Assembly: GCA_963816725.1 (NCBI GenBank)
Contig: CAWFMC010000021.1
Location: forward strand, 62,001 to 126,000
Source: CAVSUB01 sp963816725
Lineage (GTDB): Bacteria > Acidobacteriota > Vicinamibacteria > Vicinamibacterales > 2-12-FULL-66-21
Reading direction: 5' to 3'
DNA: 64,000 bases
Under the pieces are notes generated by a model that saw only the letters and a list, made by a program, of their open reading frames with translations, was not told the DNA's origin and searched no databases. Shown in pieces: positions 44,829-54,180 of this stretch. Position 1 is the first letter of the stretch, and each line of letters begins with the position of its first letter. Made by a program: the position numbers and the translations under genes.

Positions 44829-46430
44829 ATGCGCCGAGCCTGTCCGTCCCTACTCGCGCTCATCGTCGTGTTCTCCGCTCCTGCGATATCGCAAATCGCG
44901 GTCGCCGGGCAGGGGCCGGCGGACACCTTCGAGCTGAACGAGATCACGATCGCGCAGGTGCAAGCCGGGCTGACGTCCGGGCGGTACACGTCGCGTCAGC
45001 TGGTCGAGCTGTACCTGAAACGCATCGAGGCGATCGATCGGAGTGGCCCGTCTCTTCACTCGGTGAGCGAGACCAACCCCGAGGCGCTGACCATCGCCGA
45101 CGCGCTGGATGCCGAGCGGAAGTCGCGCGGACCGCGCGGGCCGCTGCACGGCGTGCCCATCCTGATCAAAGACAACATCGATACCGCCGATCGGATGAGC
45201 ACGACGGCGGGCTCGCTGGCACTCGAGGGCTCGATTGCGGCGCGCGACGCGTTCGTGGTCCGGCAGCTCCGCCTGGCCGGGGCCATTCTGCTCGGAAAGA
45301 CGAACCTGAGCGAGTGGGCGAACTACCGCTCGACGCAATCGAGTAGCGGCTGGAGCGGCCGCGGCGGGCAGGTGCGGAGCCCCTACGTGCTCGATCGCAA
45401 CCCATGTGGTTCCAGCTCCGGGACCGGCGTCGCGATTGCCGCCAACCTGGCGACCGCCGGCGTGGGCACCGAGACAGACGGGTCGATCGTGTGTCCGTCG
45501 GCCGCCAACGGCCTGGTCGGCATCAAGCCGACGGTCGGACTGATCAGCCGTACCGGCATCATCCCGATTTCTCACACGCAGGACACGGCCGGTCCGATGG
45601 CCAGGACCGTCGCCGACGCCGCCGCGCTGCTCGGCGCCATGGCCGGTCGCGATCCGCTCGATGCGGCAACGACTCGCAAGCCGGTAACAAAGCCACTCGA
45701 CTACGCGGCCGCGCTCGATCCCGCCGCCCTCAAGGGGGCACGCATCGGAGTAGCCCGCAAGCGGTACACCGGCTACAGCGCGCCCACGGACCGCGTGTTT
45801 GAAGCCGCCATTGCCGCGCTCCGCGCCCAGGGCGCGGTCATCGTCGATCCGGCCGACATTCCAACCGCGGCGCAGCTCGATGCCTGCGAGAACACCATCC
45901 TGTCGCACGAGTTCAAGGCCGATCTGAACGCGTATCTGAAGGCACTGCCCCCTTCTGCGCGCGTGCACTCGCTGGCCGATGTCATCGCCTTCAACGAGCG
46001 CGAGGCAACGCGCGAGATGCCGTATTTCGGCCAGGAGCTCTTCATCGCCGCGCAGAAGAAGGGACCGCTTACGTCAGCGGTCTATCTCCAGGCACTCGCG
46101 ACGTGCCGCACGCGGTCACGCGCGCTCGGGATCGACGCCGTCCTGAAACGTCTGCGCCTCGATGCACTGGTCGCACCAACCGGCGCGCCCGCGTGGACCA
46201 CCGATCTCGTGAACGGCGATCACTTCAGCGGCGCGAGCTCGACGCCGGCGGCGGTTGCGGGCTATCCCAGCGTCACCGTGCCCGCCGGTGAGGTCTTCGG
46301 CCTGCCGGTCGGGATCGCGTTCATCGGCACTGCGTCGAGCGAGCGCCGGCTGATCGAGCTCGCGTTCGCCTACGAGCAGGCGACCAGGCAGCGCCACCCG
46401 CCGCAATTCCTTCCGGTCACGCCGAGGTAA
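44829..46430 (+). CDS. secreted amidase-signature-family hydrolase
   Basis: 533 residues with a signal peptide (LLALIVVFSAPAISQIAVA). Amidase triad: Lys in PILIKDNIDTADR, cis-Ser in CGSSSGTGVAI, and nucleophile Ser in the ETDGSIVCPSAANGLVGIKP segment. It hydrolyses C-N amide bonds outside the cytoplasm; the substrate cannot be predicted. The ATG at 44829 is chosen because it begins directly before the signal peptide. The stop overlaps a possible upstream start of the next gene. Confidence 0.92.
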   Translation: MRRACPSLLALIVVFSAPAISQIAVAGQGPADTFELNEITIAQVQAGLTSGRYTSRQLVELYLKRIEAIDRSGPSLHSVSETNPEALTIADALDAERKSRGPRGPLHGVPILIKDNIDTADRMSTTAGSLALEGSIAARDAFVVRQLRLAGAILLGKTNLSEWANYRSTQSSSGWSGRGGQVRSPYVLDRNPCGSSSGTGVAIAANLATAGVGTETDGSIVCPSAANGLVGIKPTVGLISRTGIIPISHTQDTAGPMARTVADAAALLGAMAGRDPLDAATTRKPVTKPLDYAAALDPAALKGARIGVARKRYTGYSAPTDRVFEAAIAALRAQGAVIVDPADIPTAAQLDACENTILSHEFKADLNAYLKALPPSARVHSLADVIAFNEREATREMPYFGQELFIAAQKKGPLTSAVYLQALATCRTRSRALGIDAVLKRLRLDALVAPTGAPAWTTDLVNGDHFSGASSTPAAVAGYPSVTVPAGEVFGLPVGIAFIGTASSERRLIELAFAYEQATRQRHPPQFLPVTPR

Positions 46431-46471
46431 TGGTGACTCGCACCGTTAGAGTAGTCGCCGAGGTGACACGA

Positions 46472-47089
46472 ATGCGAGTGGCGGGAGCGATCGCGGGAGT
46501 CGTGGTGACGCTGCTGTGCGGGATTGCGGCGTCGGCCGGGGCTCAGGGCCTGACCTACGGCGTCAAGGGCGGTGTCACGTTCGCCAACCTGAGTGAAGAA
46601 GGGGAGGCGGATACGGTCACGTTCGACATGCGCATCGGCCTCATCGCTGGCGGCTTCGTGACGTGGCCGCTGAGCGGGCGCCTGGCCCTGCAGCCGGAGG
46701 TCCTGTTTACCGAGAAGGGCGCGAAGGTGGAGCAGGGGGGCGGCACGCTCACGCAGCAGTTGGATTACCTGGACGTGCCGCTGCTGATCCGCTATCGCCT
46801 CACCGGAACCGACGCGCGGCATTTCTCGGTGTTCGGCGGACCGGCGATCGGCGTGAAGCTCCGCGCGCGCAGCCGCGCCTCCTTCGGGGATACAGCTATC
46901 GAAGACGACGTCAGCGATCAGGTGAAGGGGACGGACCTGTCCGTGGTCGGCGGAGTTGGTTATCAGCGCGGGCGCGCCTCCGTCGAAGGCCGCTACGCGT
47001 GGGGCGTGTCCGACATCGACAAGGACGCCTCGGACGATGTGACGATTCGCACGCGGGGCATTTCGATCGTCGCCGGCTGGAGGTTCTGA
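46472..47089 (+). CDS. outer-membrane beta-barrel protein (porin-like)
   Basis: 205 residues from the ATG at 46472 (after GAGGTG). A signal peptide ending near ASAGAQ is followed by strands typical of the OMP_b-brl_2 / PorT-like fold: GLTYGVKGGVTFANL, FVTWPLSGRLALQPEVLFTEKG, YLDVPLLIRYRLT, FSVFGGPAIGVKL, and a terminal Phe (WRF) as in barrels assembled by Bam. An alternative start 42 bases upstream has no site. Convergent with another barrel gene 12 bases downstream. Confidence 0.85.
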   Translation: MRVAGAIAGVVVTLLCGIAASAGAQGLTYGVKGGVTFANLSEEGEADTVTFDMRIGLIAGGFVTWPLSGRLALQPEVLFTEKGAKVEQGGGTLTQQLDYLDVPLLIRYRLTGTDARHFSVFGGPAIGVKLRARSRASFGDTAIEDDVSDQVKGTDLSVVGGVGYQRGRASVEGRYAWGVSDIDKDASDDVTIRTRGISIVAGWRF

Positions 47090-47101
47090 AGACAGCTGCG
47101 A

Positions 47102-47660
47102 TCAGAATCGAAAGCCGATGCGGCCAGCGAACCACGATGCGAATGCCGGGCTCGAATCCGCGTCCGCGTTGAGGATGTAGAAGCGGGCTTCAGGGCCGAG
47201 CTCGAAGCGCCGGCCGGCCCGCACCGCGAGCCCACCGCCGAATACGAATCCGACGTCCGTGCTCTCGGCCAGCGAGATCTTGCTGTCGGGGAGGAAGCCG
47301 AACGTGCCGCTGTGGCGCGCGACGGTGACGCCTCCGAGCGCGTACGGCTGCGCCGCGGCATGTCCGAAGCGCTGCACGATCGCGCCGCGTGAACAGCGTC
47401 GTGTGCCCCTCGGCGTTGAATCCGCCGGTCCGGTGGTGACGGAGGTCGTCGATCGAGACTTCGCCGAACGTCCGGCCGGCAATCCGTCGATCCAGCCGGC
47501 CGCCGGCAACCGCGCCGTTGCCGATCTGCCCTTCGTCGTCCCACGTCGTGCCGCCGCCGACCACCGCCGCCGCACTCCAGCCGGATGTCGGTGGGGACTG
47601 GGCGTGGATCGCCAGGGCGGTCGACAGAACGATTGTGAGCGTCGCCATCGCACGTCGCAT
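47102..47660 (-). CDS. outer-membrane beta-barrel protein, frameshifted
   Basis: About 185 residues in two frames joined near 47390. A signal peptide (TIVLSTALAIHAQ) and AVVGGGTTWDDE start are in the upstream frame. The barrel strands QPYALGGVTVARH, DVGFVFGGGLAVRAGRRFELGPE and the terminal GRIGFRF are in the downstream frame. The shift is to +1 in a CGCGGCGCG run and leaves a complete small barrel, so an assembly insertion is likely. The ATG at 47660 follows AGAGGTG. It converges with the barrel gene at 46472-47089. Confidence 0.72.
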
Positions 47661-47710
47661 GAGCACCTCTGACCGGTAAGGCGCGAGACGCAGCGATTCT
47701 GGCGCAGGCG

Positions 47711-48797
47711 CTACTCCCAGATGCGCGCGTCGAGCGCGGCGCGGAGCTGGGTCAGGCCTGCGTCCACGGCGGCGGGCGCGCCGCCAATCCCCAGGCGGAA
47801 ATGCGCCGGAGACTCGAAGAAGTGGCCGGGAGCGACCGCAACGTCATACTCCTTTGCCAACTGCACTACGAACCGCGTCGCATCGGGGATGCCGCGAAGG
47901 CGGGGGAATACGACAGTGCCGCCGGCCGGGTCGAGGTACTCCAGTTCAGGAGACGCCGCCAGGAAGCGCCGCAGACGCGCGGTGTTGACAGCGAGCAGAG
48001 AGCCGGCGCGCTCGATCAGCCGATCGAGCTGCGCGAAGGCCAGCGTCGCCAGCCGTTCGGCCGGGATCGCGCCATTGCCGTCAATCACGTCGCGGGCGCG
48101 TCGGATGCGTTCGGCAACCTCGGGCGAGGCGATGGCCCATCCGCAGCGCAGGCTCGAGAGGCCGTACGACTTCGTCAGGCTGCTGGTCGAGATGAACCGA
48201 TCGCCGAGCGTCGCCGCGGGCCGTACCTCAGGATGGCTGACATCGAGATAGACCTCGTCGACCAGCACGTAGGCGCCGCGCGCCTCGGCGAGGCGGCCGA
48301 CTTCGAGCAGCGCGTCCACCGCGATCGGTGCACTGGTGGGATTGTGCGGGTTGGTCAGGATGATGAGCCGCGTCTGCTCGGTCATGGCAGCGCGGACCCG
48401 ATCGGGATCGAGGGCGTAGCTCCTCGTCGAACAGTCGATCGAATCGCTGCGGGCGCGCACCGAGCAGGCGCGCCGATCCGAGCAGCGGGTCGTACCCGGG
48501 CCGCTCCATCAGCACGTCGTCGCCAGCCTCGAGGAGCGCGGCACACGCTTGGAAGTTCGCGCCGGCGGCGCCGGTGCCGGTCGTGACCTGCGAGGGTTGC
48601 ACGCCATAGCGGGCGGCAATCGCCTCGATCAGCGGGGCATAGCCATTGTCGTTCTGTCCCGACAGGGAGAGCGCGCCGGCGGCGCCCGTGAGGTCGTCCA
48701 GCGTGCAGGCGAGGACGTTGCTGCCGGCGAGGTCGAACCGCGCGGCCGGGCGCGTCTTCGCCCACGTCATGTAGGGAGCGTGAAATCGCGACGACAT
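47711..48797 (-). CDS. PLP-dependent class I/II aminotransferase, frameshifted
   Basis: About 360 residues in two frames joined near 48422. First frame: NDNGYAPLIEAIAARYGV, TTGTGAAGANFQACAALL, ERPGYDPLLGSA. Second frame: ILTNPHNPTSAPI, VLVDEVYLDVS, the PLP lysine in SSLTKSYGLSSLRCGW, and the C-terminal domain to PAHFRLGIGG. Together they form a full aminotransferase, probably using aspartate, an aromatic amino acid or alanine, or acting as a C-S lyase. The +1 shift at GAGGAGCTACGCC looks like one extra base. It is divergent from the amino-acid permease. Confidence 0.83.
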
Positions 48798-48865
48798 CGG
48801 GTCAATGGTAGCGCAGCGCTCGCGTGCGCCAGCTGGCGCAGCGCGGCCGCGGTATAGTCGCGCCC

Positions 48866-50191
48866 GTGACCTTCCGTCGTGCGCTTGGCCCCTTCGACGC
48901 CACGATGATCGTCATCGGCGGCATTGTCGGCTCCGGCATCTTCATCAACCCGTACCTCGTCGCCCGCACGCTGGACAGCAGCGTCCTGGTGCTTGCGGCC
49001 TGGATCGCGGGAGGCGCCATCGCTCTCGTTGGCGCATTCGCCTACGCGGAGCTGGGTGGCGTGTTTCCCAGCACCGGCGGACAGTACGTCTACCTTCGCG
49101 ACGGCTGGCACCCGCTGGCCGGCTTTCTCTACGGGTGGGCCCTGCTGCTGGTGATTGAAACCGGCGCGATTGCTGCCGTGGCGATCACCTTCGCCACCTA
49201 TGCCTTGCGATTGCTCGGGCGGCCCGACGCCGCGCCTGTACCGCTGGCGATTGCCGCCATCGTGCTGCTGTCGATCGTCAACTACTTCGGCGTGAAGCCC
49301 GGCAGCCGGGTCTTGAATGTGCTCGTGATCCTCAAAGTCGCGGCGCTCGCCGTCCTGATCGGTGCGGCGGCCTTCGTGCCGTCGTCCGAGGGATGGCTGT
49401 CGGCCTCGCGAGTCGCCTCTCCGGGCAGTGCGGGCACGCTGCTCGCGTTCGGCGCGGCGATGGTGCCGATCCTGTTCGCGTACGGTGGCTGGCAGAACGC
49501 CAATTACCTGGCCGAGGAGATCGAACGGCCCGAGCGTAACCTGCCGTTGAGCCTCGTGGCCGGGACCGTCTCGGTGGTGCTGATCTACGTGCTGGTGAAC
49601 GTGGTCTATTTGCGTGCGCTCGGACTCGAAGGACTCGCCGCGACCACGACTCCGGCGTCGCGGGCCGCCGCCATGATGTTCGCCGGTCTCGGGGACCGGT
49701 TCGTCACCGCGGCGATTGCGATCTCGACATTCGGCTTTCTCGACCTGGCGATCCTGGCGCCGACGCGGGTCTACTACGCGATGGCCGCCGACGGGGTGTT
49801 CCTGCCCGCCCTGGCGCGGCTGCACCGGAGGTATCGGTCGCCTTGGGTAGCCATCGTGCTGCAGTCCGCCTGGTCGTGCATCCTCGCCTTGACCGGCCGC
49901 TACGAGCAGCTTCTCAACTACGTCGTCTTTGCCGACTGGATCTTCTTCGGGCTGACCGTGGGCACAGTGATGGTGTTCCGGCGCACGCTCCCATTATCGG
50001 TGCGTCCAGTGAACGCGTTCCGCTGCCCTGGATATCCCGTCTTGCCGTTGGCGTTCTGTCTTGTATCCGCGGCGGTCGTGTTCAGCGTGGTCCGCACCGA
50101 CCCGGTCAGCGCGTCACGAGGCGCTGTGCTCCTGGCGACGGGGGTGCCGGTGTTCTTCTGGTTTTCTCGGCGACGCCGGAGTGGCCCTTAG
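48866..50191 (+). CDS. APC-family amino-acid permease
   Basis: About 441 residues, 12 predicted helices. The APC motif at the first helix (TMIVIGGIVGSGIFINPYLV) and YGGWQNANYLAEEIERPERNLP in the middle fit the LAT/APA type. GTG at 48866 is taken as start because the helix begins right after it. It imports or exchanges amino acids at the inner membrane. The neighbouring divergent aminotransferase gene suggests a shared amino-acid function. Confidence 0.88.
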   Translation: MTFRRALGPFDATMIVIGGIVGSGIFINPYLVARTLDSSVLVLAAWIAGGAIALVGAFAYAELGGVFPSTGGQYVYLRDGWHPLAGFLYGWALLLVIETGAIAAVAITFATYALRLLGRPDAAPVPLAIAAIVLLSIVNYFGVKPGSRVLNVLVILKVAALAVLIGAAAFVPSSEGWLSASRVASPGSAGTLLAFGAAMVPILFAYGGWQNANYLAEEIERPERNLPLSLVAGTVSVVLIYVLVNVVYLRALGLEGLAATTTPASRAAAMMFAGLGDRFVTAAIAISTFGFLDLAILAPTRVYYAMAADGVFLPALARLHRRYRSPWVAIVLQSAWSCILALTGRYEQLLNYVVFADWIFFGLTVGTVMVFRRTLPLSVRPVNAFRCPGYPVLPLAFCLVSAAVVFSVVRTDPVSASRGAVLLATGVPVFFWFSRRRRSGP

Positions 50192-50585
50192 CAGGATCCT
50201 GAGGATTGCATCGTCGATGGCAGATGGCAGATGGCAGATGGCAGATGGCGGATGGCGGATGGCGGATGGCGGATGGCGGATGGCGGATAGCGGATAGCGG
50301 ATGGCACGCGGTTGTTTCCACTGCTGCGATTTTCCATGCGACAAACTGGCCGGTCTCTTTCGGCCGCGTGTGAGATTCCACATCCAGGCGGTCAGCGTGA
50401 CCATGCCCCCGCGCCTGGCGAGCGGGTCAACCGCTTCCTAGATCGTTCATCGGGCCCATTGATGGGATTCCTTGTCGCCAGATTCGAAAACGTTTCGACG
50501 CGGTGCGTCCGCCCAGGTCCTCTGCGGTGGATCGGCGCGACAAATTGATCGATCGTGATTCGGCTGAGTGGGCGAGAGCTGAAGC
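50192..50585. other. noncoding gap after the permease: short-repeat array, then unassigned sequence
   Basis: The first ~90 bases hold the AGATGGC array (listed separately). The remaining ~280 bases show no RNA gene, promoter or domain-bearing frame. Apparent small reading frames here have no start site or known motif. Confidence 0.5.
50215..50305. repeat. tandem (A/G)GATGGC repeat array
   Basis: Around a dozen tandem 7-base units, first GCAGATG/GCAGATG (four) and then GCGGATG-type units, drifting to GGATAGC at the end. A closely related array occurs at 63303-63440. Read either way it gives only low-complexity peptide, so it is treated as noncoding. Confidence 0.85.
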
Positions 50586-51578
50586 TCAGGGAAACAGCCG
50601 CTCGATGCGCCACCCGTCACCCTCGCGGAGGTAGACCACGCGATCGTGCAGCCGGCTGACGCGTCCGTACCAGAACTCGATTCGGTGCGGGACGATGCGG
50701 AAGCCGCCCCAGAAGGGGGGGCGTGGAACGGGCTGGCCGTCAAAGCGTGTTTCGATGTCGCGAATGCGTGCCTCCAGCACGGCGCGGTCGGACAGGACGG
50801 CGCTCTGATCGGAGGCCCAGGCGCCGATCTGGCTGCCGCGCGGACGCGAGGCGAAGTAGGCATCGGACTCGTCGGCCGGCAACCTCCCGACCTGGCCCTC
50901 GATGCGGATCTGTTCTTCGAGGGTCGGCCAGTGGAGACACAGGGCGGCGTGCGCGTTCTCGGTCAGGTCGCGCGCCTTGCGGCTGTTGTAATTGGTGTGG
51001 AAGACGAAGCCGCGCGCGTCGGCGCCGCGCAGCAGAACCATTCTGACGGACGGACGGCCGTGCGCGTCGGCGGTGCCGAGCGCCATCGGCGTGGTGTCGA
51101 CCCCTTGCTTCTGCGCGTCGGCGACGGCGGCGGCGAATTGCGCGAACGGATCGGGGTTGGGCGCCGGCCCGCCGGAGGCGTCGAGCGGGGCGACCGTCAG
51201 GGCGGCGCGGTTCGGTTCGACCCAGCCGTTGCGGGCCGCATCGCTGGCGAGGCGGTCCGACGAGTAGTGGCGCTCGATCACCTGCGGATCGCCGAGAGCG
51301 GGGTAGACCGCCAGGAGCGCGGCGGCATCGGCGGTGCCGGGCATCCGGGCCCGCGCGTCAGCCACCAGGGTGAGCCAGGCGCGGGTCAGCGTGTAGTGGA
51401 ACTTCTCCGGGGCGCCTTTCGCGGTCGCGAAGCGGGTCAGCCCGGTGATCATCGTGTCGAGCGCGCCGGCCTGGCCATCCCGTTCGAGCACCGCGCACGC
51501 GACGCGCACGTGATCCAGGTGCTGGAATTCGGGAAGGTCGACGGCTTCGAAGCGGCGGAGAAGCTCCTGATCGGTCAT
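50586..51578 (-). CDS. fusion of an uncharacterised helical domain with pyridoxamine 5'-phosphate oxidase
   Basis: 330 residues. The C-terminal ~200 residues are PdxH: RPSVRMVLLRGADARGFVFH, TNYNSRKARDLTENAHAALC, IRIEGQVGRLP, the YFASRPRGSQIGAWASDQS signature, and FWYGRVSRLHDRVVY. The enzyme oxidises pyridoxine/pyridoxamine phosphate to PLP with FMN. The N-terminal ~125 residues form a helical domain starting FQHLDHVRVACAVL, with KFHYTLTRAWLTLVADARAR. This His-rich domain occurs alone as an uncharacterised protein family. The ATG at 51578 is preferred over an Ala/Ser-rich extension. Divergent from tRNA-Leu. Confidence 0.86.
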   Translation of the reverse strand: MTDQELLRRFEAVDLPEFQHLDHVRVACAVLERDGQAGALDTMITGLTRFATAKGAPEKFHYTLTRAWLTLVADARARMPGTADAAALLAVYPALGDPQVIERHYSSDRLASDAARNGWVEPNRAALTVAPLDASGGPAPNPDPFAQFAAAVADAQKQGVDTTPMALGTADAHGRPSVRMVLLRGADARGFVFHTNYNSRKARDLTENAHAALCLHWPTLEEQIRIEGQVGRLPADESDAYFASRPRGSQIGAWASDQSAVLSDRAVLEARIRDIETRFDGQPVPRPPFWGGFRIVPHRIEFWYGRVSRLHDRVVYLREGDGWRIERLFP

Positions 51579-51668
51579 GGGTGGATCCGATCGTATCAGG
51601 CCGGCCGTGGCGCACCGGCGGCCGATCCCTGATTGGCCTGCGGGCGCTGCGGCTACAATCACAACTGC

Positions 51669-51752
51669 GCCGGGGTGGCGGAACTGGCAGACGCTCGGGA
51701 CTTAAAATCCCGTGCCCTTCGGGGCGTGCGGGTTCGATCCCCGCCCCCGGCA
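51669..51752 (+). tRNA. tRNA-Leu (anticodon TAA)
   Basis: Acceptor arm GCCGGGG pairs with CCCCGGC plus discriminator A at 51752. Anticodon loop CTTAAAA (51701-51707) has TAA at 51703-51705. A long class II variable arm (GCCCTTCGGGGC) and the T arm GCGGG-TTCGATC-CCCGC are present. CCA is not encoded. Its 3' end abuts an integrase-bearing remnant, as expected for a tRNA used as attachment site. Confidence 0.95.
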
Positions 51753-51763
51753 CTCTTTCGAAT

Positions 51764-51817
51764 CAACGAGTTACGCGCGTATTCAACAACGCGCGTGCAA
51801 CGATTCTAGGCTCGTTG
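51764..51817. promoter_or_regulatory. nested inverted repeats just 3' of tRNA-Leu
   Basis: An outer pair CAACGAG (51764-51770) / CTCGTTG (51811-51817) encloses two copies of the self-complementary ACGCGCGT (51773-51780, 51789-51796). Possible roles are a tRNA transcript terminator, or integrase binding/att site. No T-run follows, so the second fits slightly better. Confidence 0.45.
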
Positions 51818-51857
51818 TCCCTGAGAATGTCCCTGTCGCAACTTCAAAGGAACGCGG

Positions 51858-52043
51858 ATGACACCTCAATCGCTGAAGAACGTCGCAGTTCTGCTTGGGA
51901 CTGACGTCGCCGACGCAAGGGAGTTCTGCGACGCGGTTAGAAAGGTGGCAGGTCCACGATGCTCCTTCACGGCTATAGCGGAGGCGTTAGCTGAACTCGG
52001 TGCTAACGCGGGCGTTTCAGCCGTCGTCGCGAAGGCGGCGTAG
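51858..52043 (+). CDS. small hypothetical protein next to tRNA-Leu
   Basis: 61 residues with AAAGGAA before the ATG. Mostly helical (SLKNVAVLLGTDVADAREFC; AIAEALAELGANAG). No membrane segment or known family is seen. It lies between tRNA-Leu and the decayed integrase, in DNA visibly less GC-rich than the chromosome around it, so it may be cargo of the integrated element. Confidence 0.45.
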   Translation: MTPQSLKNVAVLLGTDVADAREFCDAVRKVAGPRCSFTAIAEALAELGANAGVSAVVAKAA

Positions 52044-52254
52044 ACGCAGCACTGGAGCGCTCATCATTGCTCGAAGAACTGTGACAATTCGCCAATGGCT
52101 TCTAGGGAGTCACCGGCCCCTACATGGGTTTGTCAACAACCGTTTGTCGCGGTTGTGGACGGCGAGCTCCTCTAGGCGACGATAGATGCTATTCGTGTTA
52201 GTGACTCAACCCGTTACCGTTTCGCCGTCTGCCGTCTGTACTGGACGCCAGGCT

Positions 52255-53327
52255 TCAGCACGAGCCGGTGAGATCCTCACGAGCCCGAGCGGCAGACGAG
52301 TCGGACGGCGTGCTGCGGCGTCTATAGCGGCGCATCCTGACTCGGCGATTCGGCATGCACGATGGCGTACTGGCGGTAGATCGCCTGGTCTTATGACCTA
52401 CCATCGCCATCGCTGCCGATCGGGACACGCCTTGCCGCTCAAGGTTCCGCACCGCTGACCGCCGCATGTCGTGCAGTAGCCGCCCGGGGACGCCTGCCCC
52501 CTTGCACGCGCTCGCCCAGGCGGTCCGCACCCGGCGGGTCCGCTTCCCATTCCGGTGGAACACCAGCGGGACGATCTGATCCTTCGCCTTAAGCCGGTCG
52601 TGCTCGGCCTTCTGCGCGGTCAGGACGGCCTCGATCGCTGCGGTAAAGGGGAACGTCCGGCCCTCGCCGTTCTTCGTCGTGCCTGGGTCCAGGCGCACCT
52701 GACGGCCCTGCCAGTCGACCTGCCGCCACTCGAGCGGCATCACTTCCGACTTCAGCCGCCACCCGGTCAGGTAGGCGAACTCCAGCAGCGGCTTCAGCGC
52801 GGAGGGGAGGTGCGCCAGGACGTCGGCGAACTGCCCGGGCTCAAGGAACCCGCGGCGGACGTTGCGCTCGGCCAGCATCGGAATGTGCGGCCGCACGTGC
52901 AGCCGCCCCGCGCGATCGCCAGCGTGTACGCCGCTTAACGATCGCGAGCTCCGGTTGATCTCCGCGGGCGAGGCGCCCATCAAGGCGGGAACATCGTGAA
53001 CGCTCGCAGGTCGGCCGTCGTGATGTCGGCCATCCGCCGGCCGCGGAACACCGGCGTCAAGTGCAGATCGATCCGGCGCTTCACGTGATCTTGCGTCTTC
53101 AGGCCGTTGACGGCGTAGTCGTTCAGCACGTCGGCGACAGCTTCATCGAACCGGAGCTTGCCAGTCCGCGGTGAAACGGGGACACCCTTGGCGATGTCCC
53201 CATCCTTGACACGCAACAGGTCGCGCGCCTCTTCGTATCTGGTGGTGCGCGAGCTCTCCTCGTACCGCCGGCCATTCCGGTAGACCGAAGCACATATTTT
53301 GCCACGCTTATCGCGACCAATATTCAT
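52255..53327 (-). pseudogene. decayed tyrosine recombinase (integrase)
   Basis: The N-terminal arm-binding part (52980-53327: GRDKRGKICASVYRNGRRYE, DHVKRRIDLHLTPVFRG) and the catalytic part (AYLTGWRLKSEVMPLEW, LLHDMRRSAVRN) are in different frames. A segment near 52920-52980 that should read INRELAIVKRRYTLAI is broken by several indels. The frame shifts again after VGHKT, putting the catalytic Tyr (AIYRQYAIV) out of frame at about 52375. At least three disruptions mean it is dead. It is clearly homologous to the integrase at 54181-54999. C-terminus faces tRNA-Leu. Confidence 0.85.
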
Positions 53328-53402
53328 CTCGCGAAGTAGACGTAGCTACGGGCAGGCGCTCAGCTTTGGCATCCTCGCAGATGTATACTCGTCGAAACGT
53401 AA

Positions 53403-53440
53403 CAGCACGGGCAATCGACGGCGGCTTGTCGCAGCGCGGC
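53403..53440 (-). repeat. remnant of an integrase 3' end (22-base exact repeat)
   Basis: The 22 bases at 53419-53440 are identical to 54216-54237 in the second integrase (coding AALRQAA). The flanks also align (CAGCACG, then CAATC on both sides). This marks a third integrase fragment, just past the FRG gene stop. Confidence 0.7.
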
Positions 53441-53449
53441 TGGATTGCG

Positions 53450-54166
53450 TCACGACCGCTGGCCACGATCTGTTACGAATATCCAAGTCGGGTTCTCCAG
53501 AGTGAACGCGCGCTGGGACGTTTGCAAGTGCACTGATCGCTGGATTTCCGAGAAGTAGAAACAATCCTTGTTGGACGGCCATCCGGGCATTCGCGCGGGG
53601 GTGTGTGGAATGGCGTAGGGAGTGCGCGTCGACCGGTCTGCAACCAGTTGTTCGGCGACCGCGTGAACGTCGGTCATATGCGCTTTCCCCGATCGGGGTA
53701 CAGTCGTGACTATGCGCGCCGACCGGAACCAAAGTTCAGATTCAGGAAATGCCCAGATCACCGCGGGGTCGCCGGCTTCAAACTCAAAGGCGTAAAACGC
53801 CGCCACGTAAGGTGAACGCGTGACGTCAAGCATCCGGGTGGGACCACCGTGGTGCTGTAACAACGCGAACCACTCTGTGTGGCTCCCCGGAACCGAGCCG
53901 ACTGGCAGGAATAGGTGCGCGCGATCCTGAAACGCTTTCAGTATGTGGCCCTCAACGCTCGCGGTAGTGGCGGGGTCTGCGGCGCACAGACTCTCGCAGA
54001 AGCGGTCGAGTGTGCACCGTGGCAGCCAGTCATCGCCTTGCCCGCGGTACACGTAGTCGGGACCGAAGTTACGTAGTTCGCGCTCTAGTTCCTCGACTGT
54101 GTCGACGAGTCTTGTATGAACAAAGACTCCGTCCGCTTTGGTTTCCGTCATTCCTCGCAGGGCCAT
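53450..54166 (-). CDS. FRG-domain protein
   Basis: 238 residues. The FRG signature is clear: YVYRGQGDDW near residue 40 and WFALLQHHGGPTRMLDVTRSP, then VAAFYAFEF (about 105-135). The family has no settled biochemical function and is frequent on mobile elements and in defence-type loci. The start (ATG after GAGGACAC) and length are normal. It sits between two integrase relics on a tRNA-Leu island, so it is the probable cargo. No partner enzyme is adjacent. Confidence 0.85.
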   Translation of the reverse strand: MALRGMTETKADGVFVHTRLVDTVEELERELRNFGPDYVYRGQGDDWLPRCTLDRFCESLCAADPATTASVEGHILKAFQDRAHLFLPVGSVPGSHTEWFALLQHHGGPTRMLDVTRSPYVAAFYAFEFEAGDPAVIWAFPESELWFRSARIVTTVPRSGKAHMTDVHAVAEQLVADRSTRTPYAIPHTPARMPGWPSNKDCFYFSEIQRSVHLQTSQRAFTLENPTWIFVTDRGQRS

Positions 54167-54180
54167 CCGTTGTGTCCTCG

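Noticed and set aside
50215..50305. possible CRISPR array
   Set aside because: Units are 7 bases, adjacent and drifting, with no spacers and no cas genes nearby.
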